Shown here: positions 16,521-24,531 of the stretch, in pieces | Numbering within the stretch: the first letter of the stretch is position 1 | Layout of the letters: every line of letters begins with the position of its first letter | From: NZWG01 sp964478995 | Lineage (GTDB): Bacteria; Fidelibacterota; Marinisomatia; Marinisomatales; UBA1611 | Direction of reading: 5' to 3' | NCBI GenBank assembly: GCA_964478995.1 | Contig: CAYZJY010000010.1 | Location: forward strand, 1-35,340 | Length of the DNA: 35,340 nt | The notes under the pieces: generated by a model | The model's input: only the letters and a program-made list of their open reading frames with translations | The model's database searches: none | What the model was told of the DNA's origin: nothing | Program-made: the position numbers and the translations under genes

Positions 16521-17075
16521 ATGACAGAAGAGAAAATGACACCCAATGCAGCTGTAGGTTCTTCGGCAGAAAACTCGTATAAGGGTCCTGATACTGATAG
16601 AAGAGGTTTTCTTGGTTGGCTCTCACTTGGTTGGCTTGCATACTTAGGAGTTACGGGTGGTTTCTTTACCATGATCGTTCGTTTTCTATTTCCGAATGTG
16701 CTTTTTGAACCACCACAGACGTTCAAGATCGGATTTCCAGATGATTTTTCAAAGAACTCAGTTGATATCAAGTTCAAAAAACAATTCAATGCTTGGATAG
16801 TTAGGGACGAAGAGTCGATCTTTGCATTGTCAACAGTTTGTACACACCTTGGATGTACACCAAACTGGCTGCCTGTTGAATCAAAATTCAAATGCCCATG
16901 CCATGGTAGTGGTTTTAGAATGACAGGCATTCATTTTGAGGGTCCTGCTCCAAGACCATTGGAAAGGTTCAAGATCAGTCTTGCAAACGATGGCCAGATA
17001 TTGGTTGACAAGACCAAGAGTTTTAAATGGGAAAAGGGAGAGTGGGAAAACCCAGAATCCTTTTTAAAGGTTTAA
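16521..17075 (+). CDS. Rieske [2Fe-2S] protein of the quinol:cytochrome c oxidoreductase
   Basis: 184 residues. An N-terminal twin-Arg (DRRGFLGW, 26-33) precedes one membrane helix (33-55), as in Tat-exported Rieske proteins. The cluster site is complete: Cys107-x-His109 (CTHLGC) and Cys125-x2-His128 (CPCHGSGF), with Cys112 and Cys127 for the stabilising disulfide. It takes one electron from quinol at the Qo site and passes it to the cytochrome c partner, here most likely the octahaem protein encoded three genes downstream. The gene lies between the HEAT-repeat gene and cytochrome b. Confidence 0.96.
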   Translation: MTEEKMTPNAAVGSSAENSYKGPDTDRRGFLGWLSLGWLAYLGVTGGFFTMIVRFLFPNVLFEPPQTFKIGFPDDFSKNSVDIKFKKQFNAWIVRDEESIFALSTVCTHLGCTPNWLPVESKFKCPCHGSGFRMTGIHFEGPAPRPLERFKISLANDGQILVDKTKSFKWEKGEWENPESFLKV

Positions 17076-17105
17076 GTATTTTAATAAAGAGATTATTCAT
17101 TCATA

Positions 17106-17900
17106 ATGGCTGATAAAAAAAATAAGAAATCAATTTTACAGACCTTAGGAGAGTCACAGGTCTGGAAATCCATCATCAGGTCTGGAGTGCCCCATACCAG
17201 AAGACAAAGGATGCATGCTGTCCTGGGGAGTGTATTTCTACATCTCCACCCTGCTAGACTTCCAAAACATGCGGTGAAACTAGGCTATACCTGGTGCATG
17301 GGGGGTCTATCCTTCTTCCTTTTTGTCAACTTGACCATTACTGGTATCTTGCTCATGTTCTATTACAGACCAACGGTAGAATATGCCTATACAGACATTA
17401 TTGATCTGACAGAACAGGTGCCGCTTGGGATCATGAGAGAACTTCATCGATGGGCTGCACATGCAATGGTCCTTGTTGTCTGGCTACACATGCTTAGAGT
17501 ATTCATGACAGGGTCTTACAAACCTCCACGAGAATTCAACTGGGGCGTCGGAGTGTTACTCATGACAATGACCATGTTCCTATCCTTTACGGGATATCTA
17601 TTGCCATGGGATCAACTTGCCATATGGGCAGTGACCGTAGGGTCGAACATGGCTAGGGCACATCCCTTCATAGGACATGAGGGTCCAGGAGCAAGTCTTT
17701 TGGCGATTGGAGACATCAACCTGGTTCACATTGGATCTGACGTAAGATTTGCTCTCATAGGAGGAAGATTTGTTGGTGAGGCAACACTCTTGAGATTTTA
17801 TGTAATACACTGCATCGCAGTACCTTTCATCATGATGATATTCATGGCTGTTCATTTTTGGCGGATTAGGAAAGATGGCGGTATTTCAGGACCGCTCTAA
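17106..17900 (+). CDS. Cytochrome b, b6-type N-terminal four-helix haem-binding subunit
   Basis: 264 residues, close to the length of cytochrome b6. The haem ligands are His114 (HRW) with His235, and His128 (LHMLR) with His250; the spacing is 13 residues in the first helix and 14 in the second, the b6f-type arrangement. The segments KPPREFNWG and FTGYLLPWDQ are typical. Cys64 (YTWCMGGL) aligns with the Cys that holds the extra covalent haem cn/ci in b6f and Bacillus complexes. The basic N-terminal extension of about 50 residues has KKNKK and HTRRQRMH motifs. A strong purine-rich site precedes the next gene 11 bases downstream, which encodes the C-terminal half. Confidence 0.95.
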   Translation: MADKKNKKSILQTLGESQVWKSIIRSGVPHTRRQRMHAVLGSVFLHLHPARLPKHAVKLGYTWCMGGLSFFLFVNLTITGILLMFYYRPTVEYAYTDIIDLTEQVPLGIMRELHRWAAHAMVLVVWLHMLRVFMTGSYKPPREFNWGVGVLLMTMTMFLSFTGYLLPWDQLAIWAVTVGSNMARAHPFIGHEGPGASLLAIGDINLVHIGSDVRFALIGGRFVGEATLLRFYVIHCIAVPFIMMIFMAVHFWRIRKDGGISGPL

Positions 17901-17911
17901 GAGGAAAAGGA

Positions 17912-19030
17912 ATGTTAGAAACATTTAAACATACGGTAGACTATCTATCAACACCGACGATCAGTTTCTCCATACTGACAATCGTTACCCCCATCCTCTT
18001 TCCTCCTACAGACTGGTTTGATAAGGTCAATAGAAAACTAGGTTTTTACCTACTCTGGACCAAGACAGGACTTGTTGCTGCACTTTCAGCAATCTCCTTC
18101 TTCTTCGTGGTCGGATACTTGGATGAAAACTTCAATGTGATCCTTACCAAGCCCGATAATTTTCCTATCGTATTGATGGTCTATTCCATTTTCTTTTTCA
18201 TTTGGCTTGCAATGCATAAGGCTTATATCAATGATGAGAGATTAGAAAAGGGCTTGAAGCCCTCAGAGTACAATGATCCAGATGACAAGGTACTGGTCTG
18301 GCCTGATCTCGTTTACATTGAATTCATCGCCCTGATTCTCTTCACTGTGTTCTTGGTGGTTTGGTCCATCCTAGTTGCGGCACCATTGGAAGAACCTGCG
18401 AACCCTGCAGCCACTCCAAATCCATCAAAAGCACCCTGGTACTTTCTAGGACTACAAGAGATGTTGGTGTACTATGACCCCTGGATCGCTGGGATCGTGC
18501 TTCCCATGTTTTGCATCCTTGGACTGATGGCAATACCGTACATGGACATAAATAAGAAGGGAGATGGCTACTATTCATTCAAGGAAAGAAGGGTTGGAAT
18601 ATTCATCTTCATGTATGGTTGGATCGTTCTTTGGCTTTTTCTCATCGTCTTGGGGACGTTCTTCAGGGGACCTAACTGGAACTTCTATGGACCTTTCGAA
18701 TATTGGGACACCCACAAGGTCGTGGCACTTAACAATGTAAATCTCTCTGAATATTTCTGGGTCAAACTACTTGGAAAAGGACTTCCTGAGAATATTCTAT
18801 TGAGAGAATTTGTTGGTTTCCTAGTCGTCGGTGCATATTTGTTCATTCTACCATTGATACTTGCAAAGACCTGGCTCAAAGAGATGTTTGAAGCATATGG
18901 TCCAATTAGATTTGTCGCACTGATGACCTTTGGCCTTGTGATGCTCTCATTACCTCTAAAGATGTATTTCAGATGGGTGGTAAACTTGAAATATTTCATC
19001 GCCATTCCAGAATATTTTTTCAACATATAA
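17912..19030 (+). CDS. Cytochrome b C-terminal/subunit-IV-like protein, enlarged
   Basis: 372 residues, more than twice the length of b6f subunit IV (about 160). The subunit-IV-like core is in the middle (about 125-215: VWPDLVYIEF, EEPANPAATPNPSKAPWYFLGLQEML, IPYMDINKK). The Qo-site PEWY motif reads APWY, so the usual Glu is absent. Two extra membrane helices precede the core and about three follow it. The N-terminus has FPPTDWFDK in the first loop. It forms the quinol-oxidising site together with the b6-type subunit and Rieske protein. A strong GAGGAAAAGGA ribosome site lies directly before the ATG. Confidence 0.92.
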   Translation: MLETFKHTVDYLSTPTISFSILTIVTPILFPPTDWFDKVNRKLGFYLLWTKTGLVAALSAISFFFVVGYLDENFNVILTKPDNFPIVLMVYSIFFFIWLAMHKAYINDERLEKGLKPSEYNDPDDKVLVWPDLVYIEFIALILFTVFLVVWSILVAAPLEEPANPAATPNPSKAPWYFLGLQEMLVYYDPWIAGIVLPMFCILGLMAIPYMDINKKGDGYYSFKERRVGIFIFMYGWIVLWLFLIVLGTFFRGPNWNFYGPFEYWDTHKVVALNNVNLSEYFWVKLLGKGLPENILLREFVGFLVVGAYLFILPLILAKTWLKEMFEAYGPIRFVALMTFGLVMLSLPLKMYFRWVVNLKYFIAIPEYFFNI

Positions 19031-19043
19031 TCCATGTACATAA

Positions 19044-22025
19044 ATGTTTAAGAACGACGAAAGATATTGGGACATAAACCTATTAAATAAATGGTTTGCA
19101 ATATCATCCATTATTTTCCTCGCTACGACGGTCTGGATCTTCGTGGATGATAATGATGATGAGTTCAAGGACTATCAACGTGAATTTCGCAAAATGCAGG
19201 TCGAGGTTGCTCAAGAGAAGTTGGAACAACAAGCCGTGGCGATGGAGAAAGAAAGATCCATATATGAAAATGCGCTAACAGAGGCCAAGAAAGTTTATGA
19301 TAGCAAAAGTGATGAATTAAGCGTACTTGAAGCAAGATTAAGTTCCCTGAAGGATAAACACTACAACCAGAACATGAAGTATCAGAGCCAGAAGGCAAAT
19401 GTCGATGCTCTAAAATACCTCGTTGAGGCAGATAATGCACACGGTGATCATGGCCCCTCACATAGAGATGAATATGCTGCGGCGCTTGATAAACTTGATA
19501 TCCTAAGACTTGATCGCGAGGCGACCGAGATAGAAATATCATCTACAGAATCAGATATAAAATCAATTGAGGCGCTTGTAAAACAAAAGCAGGATGAATT
19601 AGCCAAATATACCAAACAGTATACTCTGACCAATAACAAACTCAGCAAATTAGATCGAAGCAAAATGACGTTGGCGAACAAACTAGGTGACATAGTTAGA
19701 GATCTTCCCATTATTGACTTTCTAGATCCATATTACAAGGTCAATCAGATCGTGGTTGCGGATGTGAAATATGATGTTAATTTTGCATCTGTCCCCGTAG
19801 TGGATCGTTGCACAAGTTGTCACCTAGGAATTGACAACCCTGATTTTTCAGATGCACCCCAACCATATACGACACATCCTGACCTAGACCTATACATAAC
19901 TTCAAAGTCTCCCCACCCAATGAATAATTTTGGCTGCACAAGTTGCCATGGCGGTCGGAGTCGGGGTACCTCTTTTGTCTCTTCATCTCACACGCCCAAT
20001 ACACCAGAGGATAAGAAAAGATGGGAAGAAGATCATGGCTGGAAAGTCAATCACCACTGGCTAACACCAATGGTCCCAACACGATATACAGAATCAAGTT
20101 GCTTCAAATGTCACTCCAATACAAGTGACCTAGCAGGTGCTGAAAAACTTAATCTAGGGCTTTCACTGGTCGACCGTGCAGGTTGCAATGGCTGTCACCA
20201 TAATTCTAACTGGCCTAGTCAGTCCAAGTCAGGACCAAGCCTGAGAAAGTTGAATGAAAAATTATCAGAGGATTGGGTTGCCAAATGGGTGAAGAATCCT
20301 CAACATTTCAGATACAATACGAGGATGCCTGCCATTTTCGAACAGACTAATCAAGATGAACCTGAGATCTCCGCATACAATGATGCGGAGATTGCTGGCA
20401 TAACAGAATATCTCTTTGCAGAAAAAGATGGTAAAAAGACAGGCAGTAATAGTAGTCGCTTCCTAGGAGATCCCATCAATGGTGAAAAATTATTCAACGC
20501 AGTCGGTTGCATGGGATGCCACATATCAGAAAAAGATCCAGATGATGCGCCCTATGTAAATAATTATAAAAATTTGACAAAGGTCCAAGGTCCAAATCTT
20601 ATTGGATTGGGTTCAAAGGTATCTTCCGAATGGCTCTATGAATGGCTCATGGATCCACAGGCATACATGCCCGATACAAAAATGCCTAATCTCAGGCTTG
20701 AACCGCAACAAGCCAAGGACATAGCAGCATATCTCATGCAAGATAAGAGCGAGTCATTTGATAACTCACCCGCACACCAGTATGATAGATCTGTCTTAAA
20801 TGAATTGACGGTCAACTGGCTGAAAAAATCAAATCCTGAGCAATTTGCAAAGGCCAAAGCTGCAAAAATGAATGAAAGCCAAAAACTTAATTTCATCGGT
20901 GAGAAGAGCATAAGACACTATGGATGTTTTGGATGTCATCACATAGATGGTTTTGATGATGCAAAGCCCATAGGTGTAGAGATAACTGAAGAAGGTTCAA
21001 AACCTGTTAACAAATTTGATTTTGGCCTATTCCATGACATAGAACACACTGTACATGCATGGATAGAAAATAAATTAAGGACACCTCGTATCTATGACAG
21101 GGGAAAGGAAAGCAATCACCTCGACCTATTGAAAATGCCTAATTTTCATTTTTCTGAAGAAGAGATCGAGGCTGTTACCACGGCAGTTCTATCATTTAAC
21201 TCCAATAAGGTAAGTGAAAATCTGCAAGCGCATAAAAATGCTCCTGATACATTCAAAAAAGGTCACAGACTCGTAAAACAATATAACTGCCAAGGCTGTC
21301 ACCTTATTGCTGATCGTGGTGGGCAACTTGTTGAGCACATAGGTCCACCAGAATATGGGCCACCTAATCTAAAATCAGAGGGTCGCAAGGCAAATCCAGA
21401 ATGGTTGTTATCATTCTTTAATGACCCATCGATCATCAGACCCAACCTCCAGGTAAGAATGCCTAGTTTCCATCAGATATCTGATGAGGATTGGGATGCG
21501 ATCATTGCCTATTTCCAGCACATGGATGGTGAAAACGTAAACTATAGAGGCACTCATCAATTTGAAAAGAATAGTACAGAATTTTCTGCTGGAGCGAAAT
21601 TGCATGAATTTGGTCAATGTAATAGTTGCCATTTTTATGGTGAGGAGTTTCCAACTGGAGATGCACCAACATGGGCACCTAACTTGGCCCTGACCAAAGA
21701 GCGTTTAAATGCGGGATGGGTCACTGAGTGGTTGAGAGATCCTCAGGAGACCATGCCTGGAACAAAGATGCCAGCGCCATATGTACCCGATAGTGAGATC
21801 TTATCCATGGCAGGTGCTGAAAATGACTGGGGGAAAGCATTGGTTGCTTTAAATGGCGACACCACCGCCATGCTTAATGGACTTAGAGATTATCTTTGGA
21901 ACATAAAGGGTAAAACAAATATTGATGGTCTCATCAAAGCATATTTTGATGAAAATGGATATGATTTTGATAGTGATGATGATAGCGACGATGATGACTG
22001 GGGCGACGATGACGATGATTGGTAG
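19044..22025 (+). CDS. Membrane-anchored octahaem cytochrome c with coiled coil and acidic DDDDWGDDDDDW tail
   Basis: 993 residues. A membrane anchor lies at about 12-30, then a long charged coiled coil (about 35-220), then eight CxxCH haem sites at Cys256, Cys298, Cys353, Cys381, Cys489, Cys628, Cys749 and Cys859. Most later sites are followed by cytochrome-c-fold Met segments such as TRMPAIF, TKMPNLR, VRMPSFH and TKMPAPY, so several class I cytochrome domains are strung together. No separate cytochrome c1 gene is present, so this protein very probably takes that role and may reach the oxidase. The last ~20 residues are almost only Asp with Trp and Gly (DDDDWGDDDDDW), close to the CoxB tail at 28766-28808. 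It is the last gene of the operon and is followed by an intrinsic terminator. Confidence 0.95.
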   Translation: MFKNDERYWDINLLNKWFAISSIIFLATTVWIFVDDNDDEFKDYQREFRKMQVEVAQEKLEQQAVAMEKERSIYENALTEAKKVYDSKSDELSVLEARLSSLKDKHYNQNMKYQSQKANVDALKYLVEADNAHGDHGPSHRDEYAAALDKLDILRLDREATEIEISSTESDIKSIEALVKQKQDELAKYTKQYTLTNNKLSKLDRSKMTLANKLGDIVRDLPIIDFLDPYYKVNQIVVADVKYDVNFASVPVVDRCTSCHLGIDNPDFSDAPQPYTTHPDLDLYITSKSPHPMNNFGCTSCHGGRSRGTSFVSSSHTPNTPEDKKRWEEDHGWKVNHHWLTPMVPTRYTESSCFKCHSNTSDLAGAEKLNLGLSLVDRAGCNGCHHNSNWPSQSKSGPSLRKLNEKLSEDWVAKWVKNPQHFRYNTRMPAIFEQTNQDEPEISAYNDAEIAGITEYLFAEKDGKKTGSNSSRFLGDPINGEKLFNAVGCMGCHISEKDPDDAPYVNNYKNLTKVQGPNLIGLGSKVSSEWLYEWLMDPQAYMPDTKMPNLRLEPQQAKDIAAYLMQDKSESFDNSPAHQYDRSVLNELTVNWLKKSNPEQFAKAKAAKMNESQKLNFIGEKSIRHYGCFGCHHIDGFDDAKPIGVEITEEGSKPVNKFDFGLFHDIEHTVHAWIENKLRTPRIYDRGKESNHLDLLKMPNFHFSEEEIEAVTTAVLSFNSNKVSENLQAHKNAPDTFKKGHRLVKQYNCQGCHLIADRGGQLVEHIGPPEYGPPNLKSEGRKANPEWLLSFFNDPSIIRPNLQVRMPSFHQISDEDWDAIIAYFQHMDGENVNYRGTHQFEKNSTEFSAGAKLHEFGQCNSCHFYGEEFPTGDAPTWAPNLALTKERLNAGWVTEWLRDPQETMPGTKMPAPYVPDSEILSMAGAENDWGKALVALNGDTTAMLNGLRDYLWNIKGKTNIDGLIKAYFDENGYDFDSDDDSDDDDWGDDDDDW

Positions 22026-22055
22026 AACCTCATTACATCTAAGATGAATTCAAAG

Positions 22056-22079
22056 AGCCTCAGTCTACTGGGGCTTTTT
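22056..22079 (+). terminator. Rho-independent terminator of the bc-type operon
   Basis: AGCCTCAG, loop TCTA, CTGGGGCT (eight pairs including one T-G wobble), then TTTTT. It lies 31 bases after the octahaem cytochrome stop codon and touches the stop codon of the convergent SCO gene. Confidence 0.85.
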
Positions 22080-22905
22080 ATTTCATGAACATCTCTATCC
22101 CACGTTCAACTTGTTTTACTTTCCAGTCATCTCCTTCCCAAGAGGCTAAAAGTTCACGATTTGGACCTAGTAATACAGACCTAAGCGTATGCCCAATTTT
22201 ATCTTCCTCTACTCCCCAAAAATCACCACCAGACTGTCTTACCAATCTGTAGACATCATCCATGTGACCACTACTGGACCAAACTTTTAGATTATCCTGT
22301 TCCTCTATTGAAGAACCATAATTTTGATCTAAAATAGAGGGTGTATCATGCTTATAATCAAAACTGACCAAGATGAAATCTATGGAATCTTTCTTTGAGA
22401 ATCTTTCCAAGAGATACCTATTTTTCATGACCACAGCAGGACACATGTTAGGCATGGGGCATCGTGTGAAGATATAAGAGATAAATCGATAATGACCATC
22501 ACTATCGGATAATTTGACCTCATTGCTATCAATGGACAATAGCGTCACATCATCGAGGACCTGACCTATTTCCCTTTCAGTGAATTCATCATTGAAAAAA
22601 TCATCAACCTCAGGGAGATTCCCCTTCCCAATGATCTCAAACTTCCTAGCATAGGGTAACGTGTCGCTCCATACAAATTCAAAATGTACGCTATCACCAA
22701 TGGTAACCTCCTCCAATTCTTCCTGATCGAGTACAGGAAAAGGCATTACCATTGGCATCATGAGGTCAGGTATAGTATCGTGGGCTATGGTCACTCTCTT
22801 CTGGTCCATTGCGATCGATCTTATGGTTCCCTTTACGGCATAGATCTGCTCATTATTATCACAACAGATGAATAAGGCATACAATACTATAACATTCTTT
22901 TTCAT
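22078..22905 (-). CDS. SCO family protein with N-terminal CusF-like copper-binding domain
   Basis: 275 residues. An N-terminal signal (MKKNVIVLYALFICC) ends in two Cys, possibly a lipoprotein, although the lipobox is not canonical. Residues about 22-95 match the CusF-like copper-binding fold used as an accessory domain, with Met-rich PDLMMPMVMPFPV. Residues about 110-275 are a SCO/thioredoxin fold: Cys149-x5-Cys155 (FTRCPMPNMCP) instead of the usual Cys-x3-Cys, and His239 (KIGHTLRS). It probably handles copper for the CuA or CuB site of the oxidase. It lies directly downstream of the cupredoxin-like gene, on the same strand, separated by a strong terminator only about 20 bases before the start codon. 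Confidence 0.9.
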   Translation of the reverse strand: MKKNVIVLYALFICCDNNEQIYAVKGTIRSIAMDQKRVTIAHDTIPDLMMPMVMPFPVLDQEELEEVTIGDSVHFEFVWSDTLPYARKFEIIGKGNLPEVDDFFNDEFTEREIGQVLDDVTLLSIDSNEVKLSDSDGHYRFISYIFTRCPMPNMCPAVVMKNRYLLERFSKKDSIDFILVSFDYKHDTPSILDQNYGSSIEEQDNLKVWSSSGHMDDVYRLVRQSGGDFWGVEEDKIGHTLRSVLLGPNRELLASWEGDDWKVKQVERGIEMFMK

Positions 22906-22926
22906 GGATGTCTGTGGAATAAAAAA

Positions 22927-22944
22927 GGCGGAGTAAACTCCGCC
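22927..22944 (-). terminator. Rho-independent terminator after the cupredoxin-like gene
   Basis: A perfect GGCGGAGT / ACTCCGCC stem with a two-base loop, followed on the minus strand by TTTTTT (22926-22921). It ends the cupredoxin-like transcript and lies about 21 bases before the ATG of the SCO gene at 22905. Confidence 0.9.
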
Positions 22945-22965
22945 TTATTCATATCAAAATTCAGT

Positions 22966-23676
22966 TTATTTTTTCTTTGGACGAGTGAAGACAAAATCCT
23001 TAGTCGTATCACCATCCCCAATGGTAACCTCTGCAGTCAAAGTCCTCTTACCAAACTTCTCTTGCCAACATACAACCTCATAGGTACCTGCGGGGATTCC
23101 TTCAATGGAGAAATTCCCCTTTGCATCTGTAACTGCGAAAAACGGATGATCTGATACCAAGACCCAAGATTTCATCCAAGGGTGAACATCACATTTAATA
23201 TAGAAAGGGGCTGGCTCTGATTTAGCAAAGGTTGACTTCTTCTCTTTGACCACCTTAGGCATGGCAAAATTAAATTCCTTATTTACCTTAGGCATGGAAT
23301 GGATGTTATGAAGGGTCGCATCACTATTCTTTATGAGCAATTCTTGACCAGCCATCATACCAAAAACATGAGGAACGTAGATACAACCTTTTTGGTCTAG
23401 AATAACAGCATCCGATGGAGTTTCTCCACTGTAAGAGACATTCTTTAGATAGACCAATGCATCTTCCATGGAGCCATCTTCTCCCATTTTGAAGTTCTCG
23501 CTATAGACAGCAGATGAATGTGAAGAACCACAAACGGGGTCAGCATCCATCTTTAGTCTCTTTTTCTTTGGGGCCTTTCCATCATACTTCACATGGCCTT
23601 TAAGGGTACCACCATTAATGGATACCACCAAAAAGGTAAATGTGAAAACGGCAATTAATGATTTACTATATTTCAT
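22966..23676 (-). CDS. Secreted cupredoxin-like copper protein with carboxypeptidase-regulatory-like (CarboxypepD_reg) domain
   Basis: 236 residues from ATG 23676, chosen because AAAGGA (23688-23683) lies six bases upstream and the protein then begins with a signal peptide (KYSKSLIAVFTFTFLVVS). The frame is open to 23733. The cupredoxin part has a type-1-like copper site: His123 or His126 (TLHNIHS) and Cys162-x2-His165-x2-Met168 (KCDVHPWM). The C-terminal strands (FFAVTDAKGNFSIEGIPAGTYEVVCWQ) form a carboxypeptidase-regulatory-like module. Homologues are often labelled methylamine utilisation protein. It is likely a periplasmic electron carrier or copper buffer. The context of two SCO genes, oxidase and b-complex genes suggests a link to oxidase maturation or electron transfer. 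Confidence 0.85.
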   Translation of the reverse strand: MKYSKSLIAVFTFTFLVVSINGGTLKGHVKYDGKAPKKKRLKMDADPVCGSSHSSAVYSENFKMGEDGSMEDALVYLKNVSYSGETPSDAVILDQKGCIYVPHVFGMMAGQELLIKNSDATLHNIHSMPKVNKEFNFAMPKVVKEKKSTFAKSEPAPFYIKCDVHPWMKSWVLVSDHPFFAVTDAKGNFSIEGIPAGTYEVVCWQEKFGKRTLTAEVTIGDGDTTKDFVFTRPKKK

Positions 23677-23833
23677 GAATATTCCTTTAAAGTACATTGA
23701 TTTAATACCACTGATTTTACCATGGTTTTCCATCCCTTTAGAAATGAAAAATTATATTGATATTTTATGAATTGTAGGATGATTCTATTTAATTTTTAGA
23801 TAGGTTCTTACGTTAATAATATTTAGATCTCCC
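23677..23833. promoter_or_regulatory. Divergent intergenic region between copper-protein and oxidase gene blocks
   Basis: About 157 AT-rich bases between the minus-strand cupredoxin-like gene and the plus-strand oxidase block. Promoters in both directions are expected. I could not find a convincing hexamer pair or operator dyad. Confidence 0.35.
23683..23688 (-). promoter_or_regulatory. Ribosome binding site AAAGGA of the cupredoxin-like gene
   Basis: AAAGGA six bases upstream of ATG 23676. It decides the start against two upstream in-frame Met codons, and shows the Shine-Dalgarno form used by this genome (also seen at 31634-31639). Confidence 0.75.
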
Positions 23834-24316
23834 ATGTATGTATTCATGATAATCTGCTACGCATTGATGCTGATCAATCTAATAAACCTCACTCTTACAG
23901 GAGTAAGCGGCTATTGGCACTTTGACATATTGGGTGCGAGCCATACGAGATTTGCACTTTTCATGATACTTATCTTTACCATAACTGAGACAGTGGTCAT
24001 GTATTTTTTCATATCAACCGGTAAGGCGATAAAGAGTGCGATCGAATCTGGTTTGGGAAAAGAAGAACTATGGAAGAGAGAGAGAAAATTGAAAATGGAA
24101 CTTTTCCCTCAACTCATGCTCACGATCCTTTTGGTGGGGGGATGGTTCATACACATTGGAGCCGTGGAGAACCAGATGTCACCCCAATGGGTCCATGATC
24201 TTATTTTTGCACTAGCCTTTCTACACCATCTCTGGTCCTTGAAAGTGAAAAATAATTCTTTCAAAGAGCAGTTATTCATCATTGCAGAACTAGAACCGAT
24301 CGAAGAAACTAAATAA
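23834..24316 (+). CDS. Four-helix membrane protein with helix-edge histidines, unknown function, oxidase-linked
   Basis: 160 residues, four predicted membrane helices (about 3-25, 37-60, 92-112, 119-140). His residues lie at or in the helices: SGYWHFD, GASHTRF, GWFIHIG, WVHDLIF and FLHHLW, a pattern compatible with b-type haem or metal binding, though no family is recognised. A charged cytosolic loop (about 62-90) holds many Lys/Glu. The start is the first ATG after the divergent region. It overlaps the next mini gene by one base (TAATG) and heads the block that continues with a ferredoxin and the cox genes. Confidence 0.78.
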   Translation: MYVFMIICYALMLINLINLTLTGVSGYWHFDILGASHTRFALFMILIFTITETVVMYFFISTGKAIKSAIESGLGKEELWKRERKLKMELFPQLMLTILLVGGWFIHIGAVENQMSPQWVHDLIFALAFLHHLWSLKVKNNSFKEQLFIIAELEPIEETK

Positions 24317-24474
24317 TGTACTATGCTGCAAAATCCTTGGAACTATTGGGCATGTTCATGATCGCTGTTGGTTTTGTGATCAAATTCCCAAAACTCATGG
24401 ACCCCAAACTCCTCCTTGGAGGCATCATCTGCTTCGGCGCTGGGTGGGTTATAGAAAATTACATACTCAAATAA
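24316..24474 (+). CDS. Mini membrane protein (52 aa)
   Basis: 52 residues with two hydrophobic helices (about 8-23 and 32-49) joined by KFPKLMDPK. The ATG overlaps the stop codon of the four-helix protein gene (TAATG), which supports coupled translation. No family is recognised. It is likely a small partner of the preceding membrane protein. Confidence 0.6.
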   Translation: MYYAAKSLELLGMFMIAVGFVIKFPKLMDPKLLLGGIICFGAGWVIENYILK

Positions 24475-24531
24475 ATTTCATTCATTATTTCATTCTTAAA
24501 TGATTAAATTTTAACAGAGATTGATAAGCAA

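Noticed and set aside
23677..23733. Longer N-terminus of the cupredoxin-like protein
   Set aside because: ATG 23676 has AAAGGA at ideal spacing and starts a clean signal peptide.
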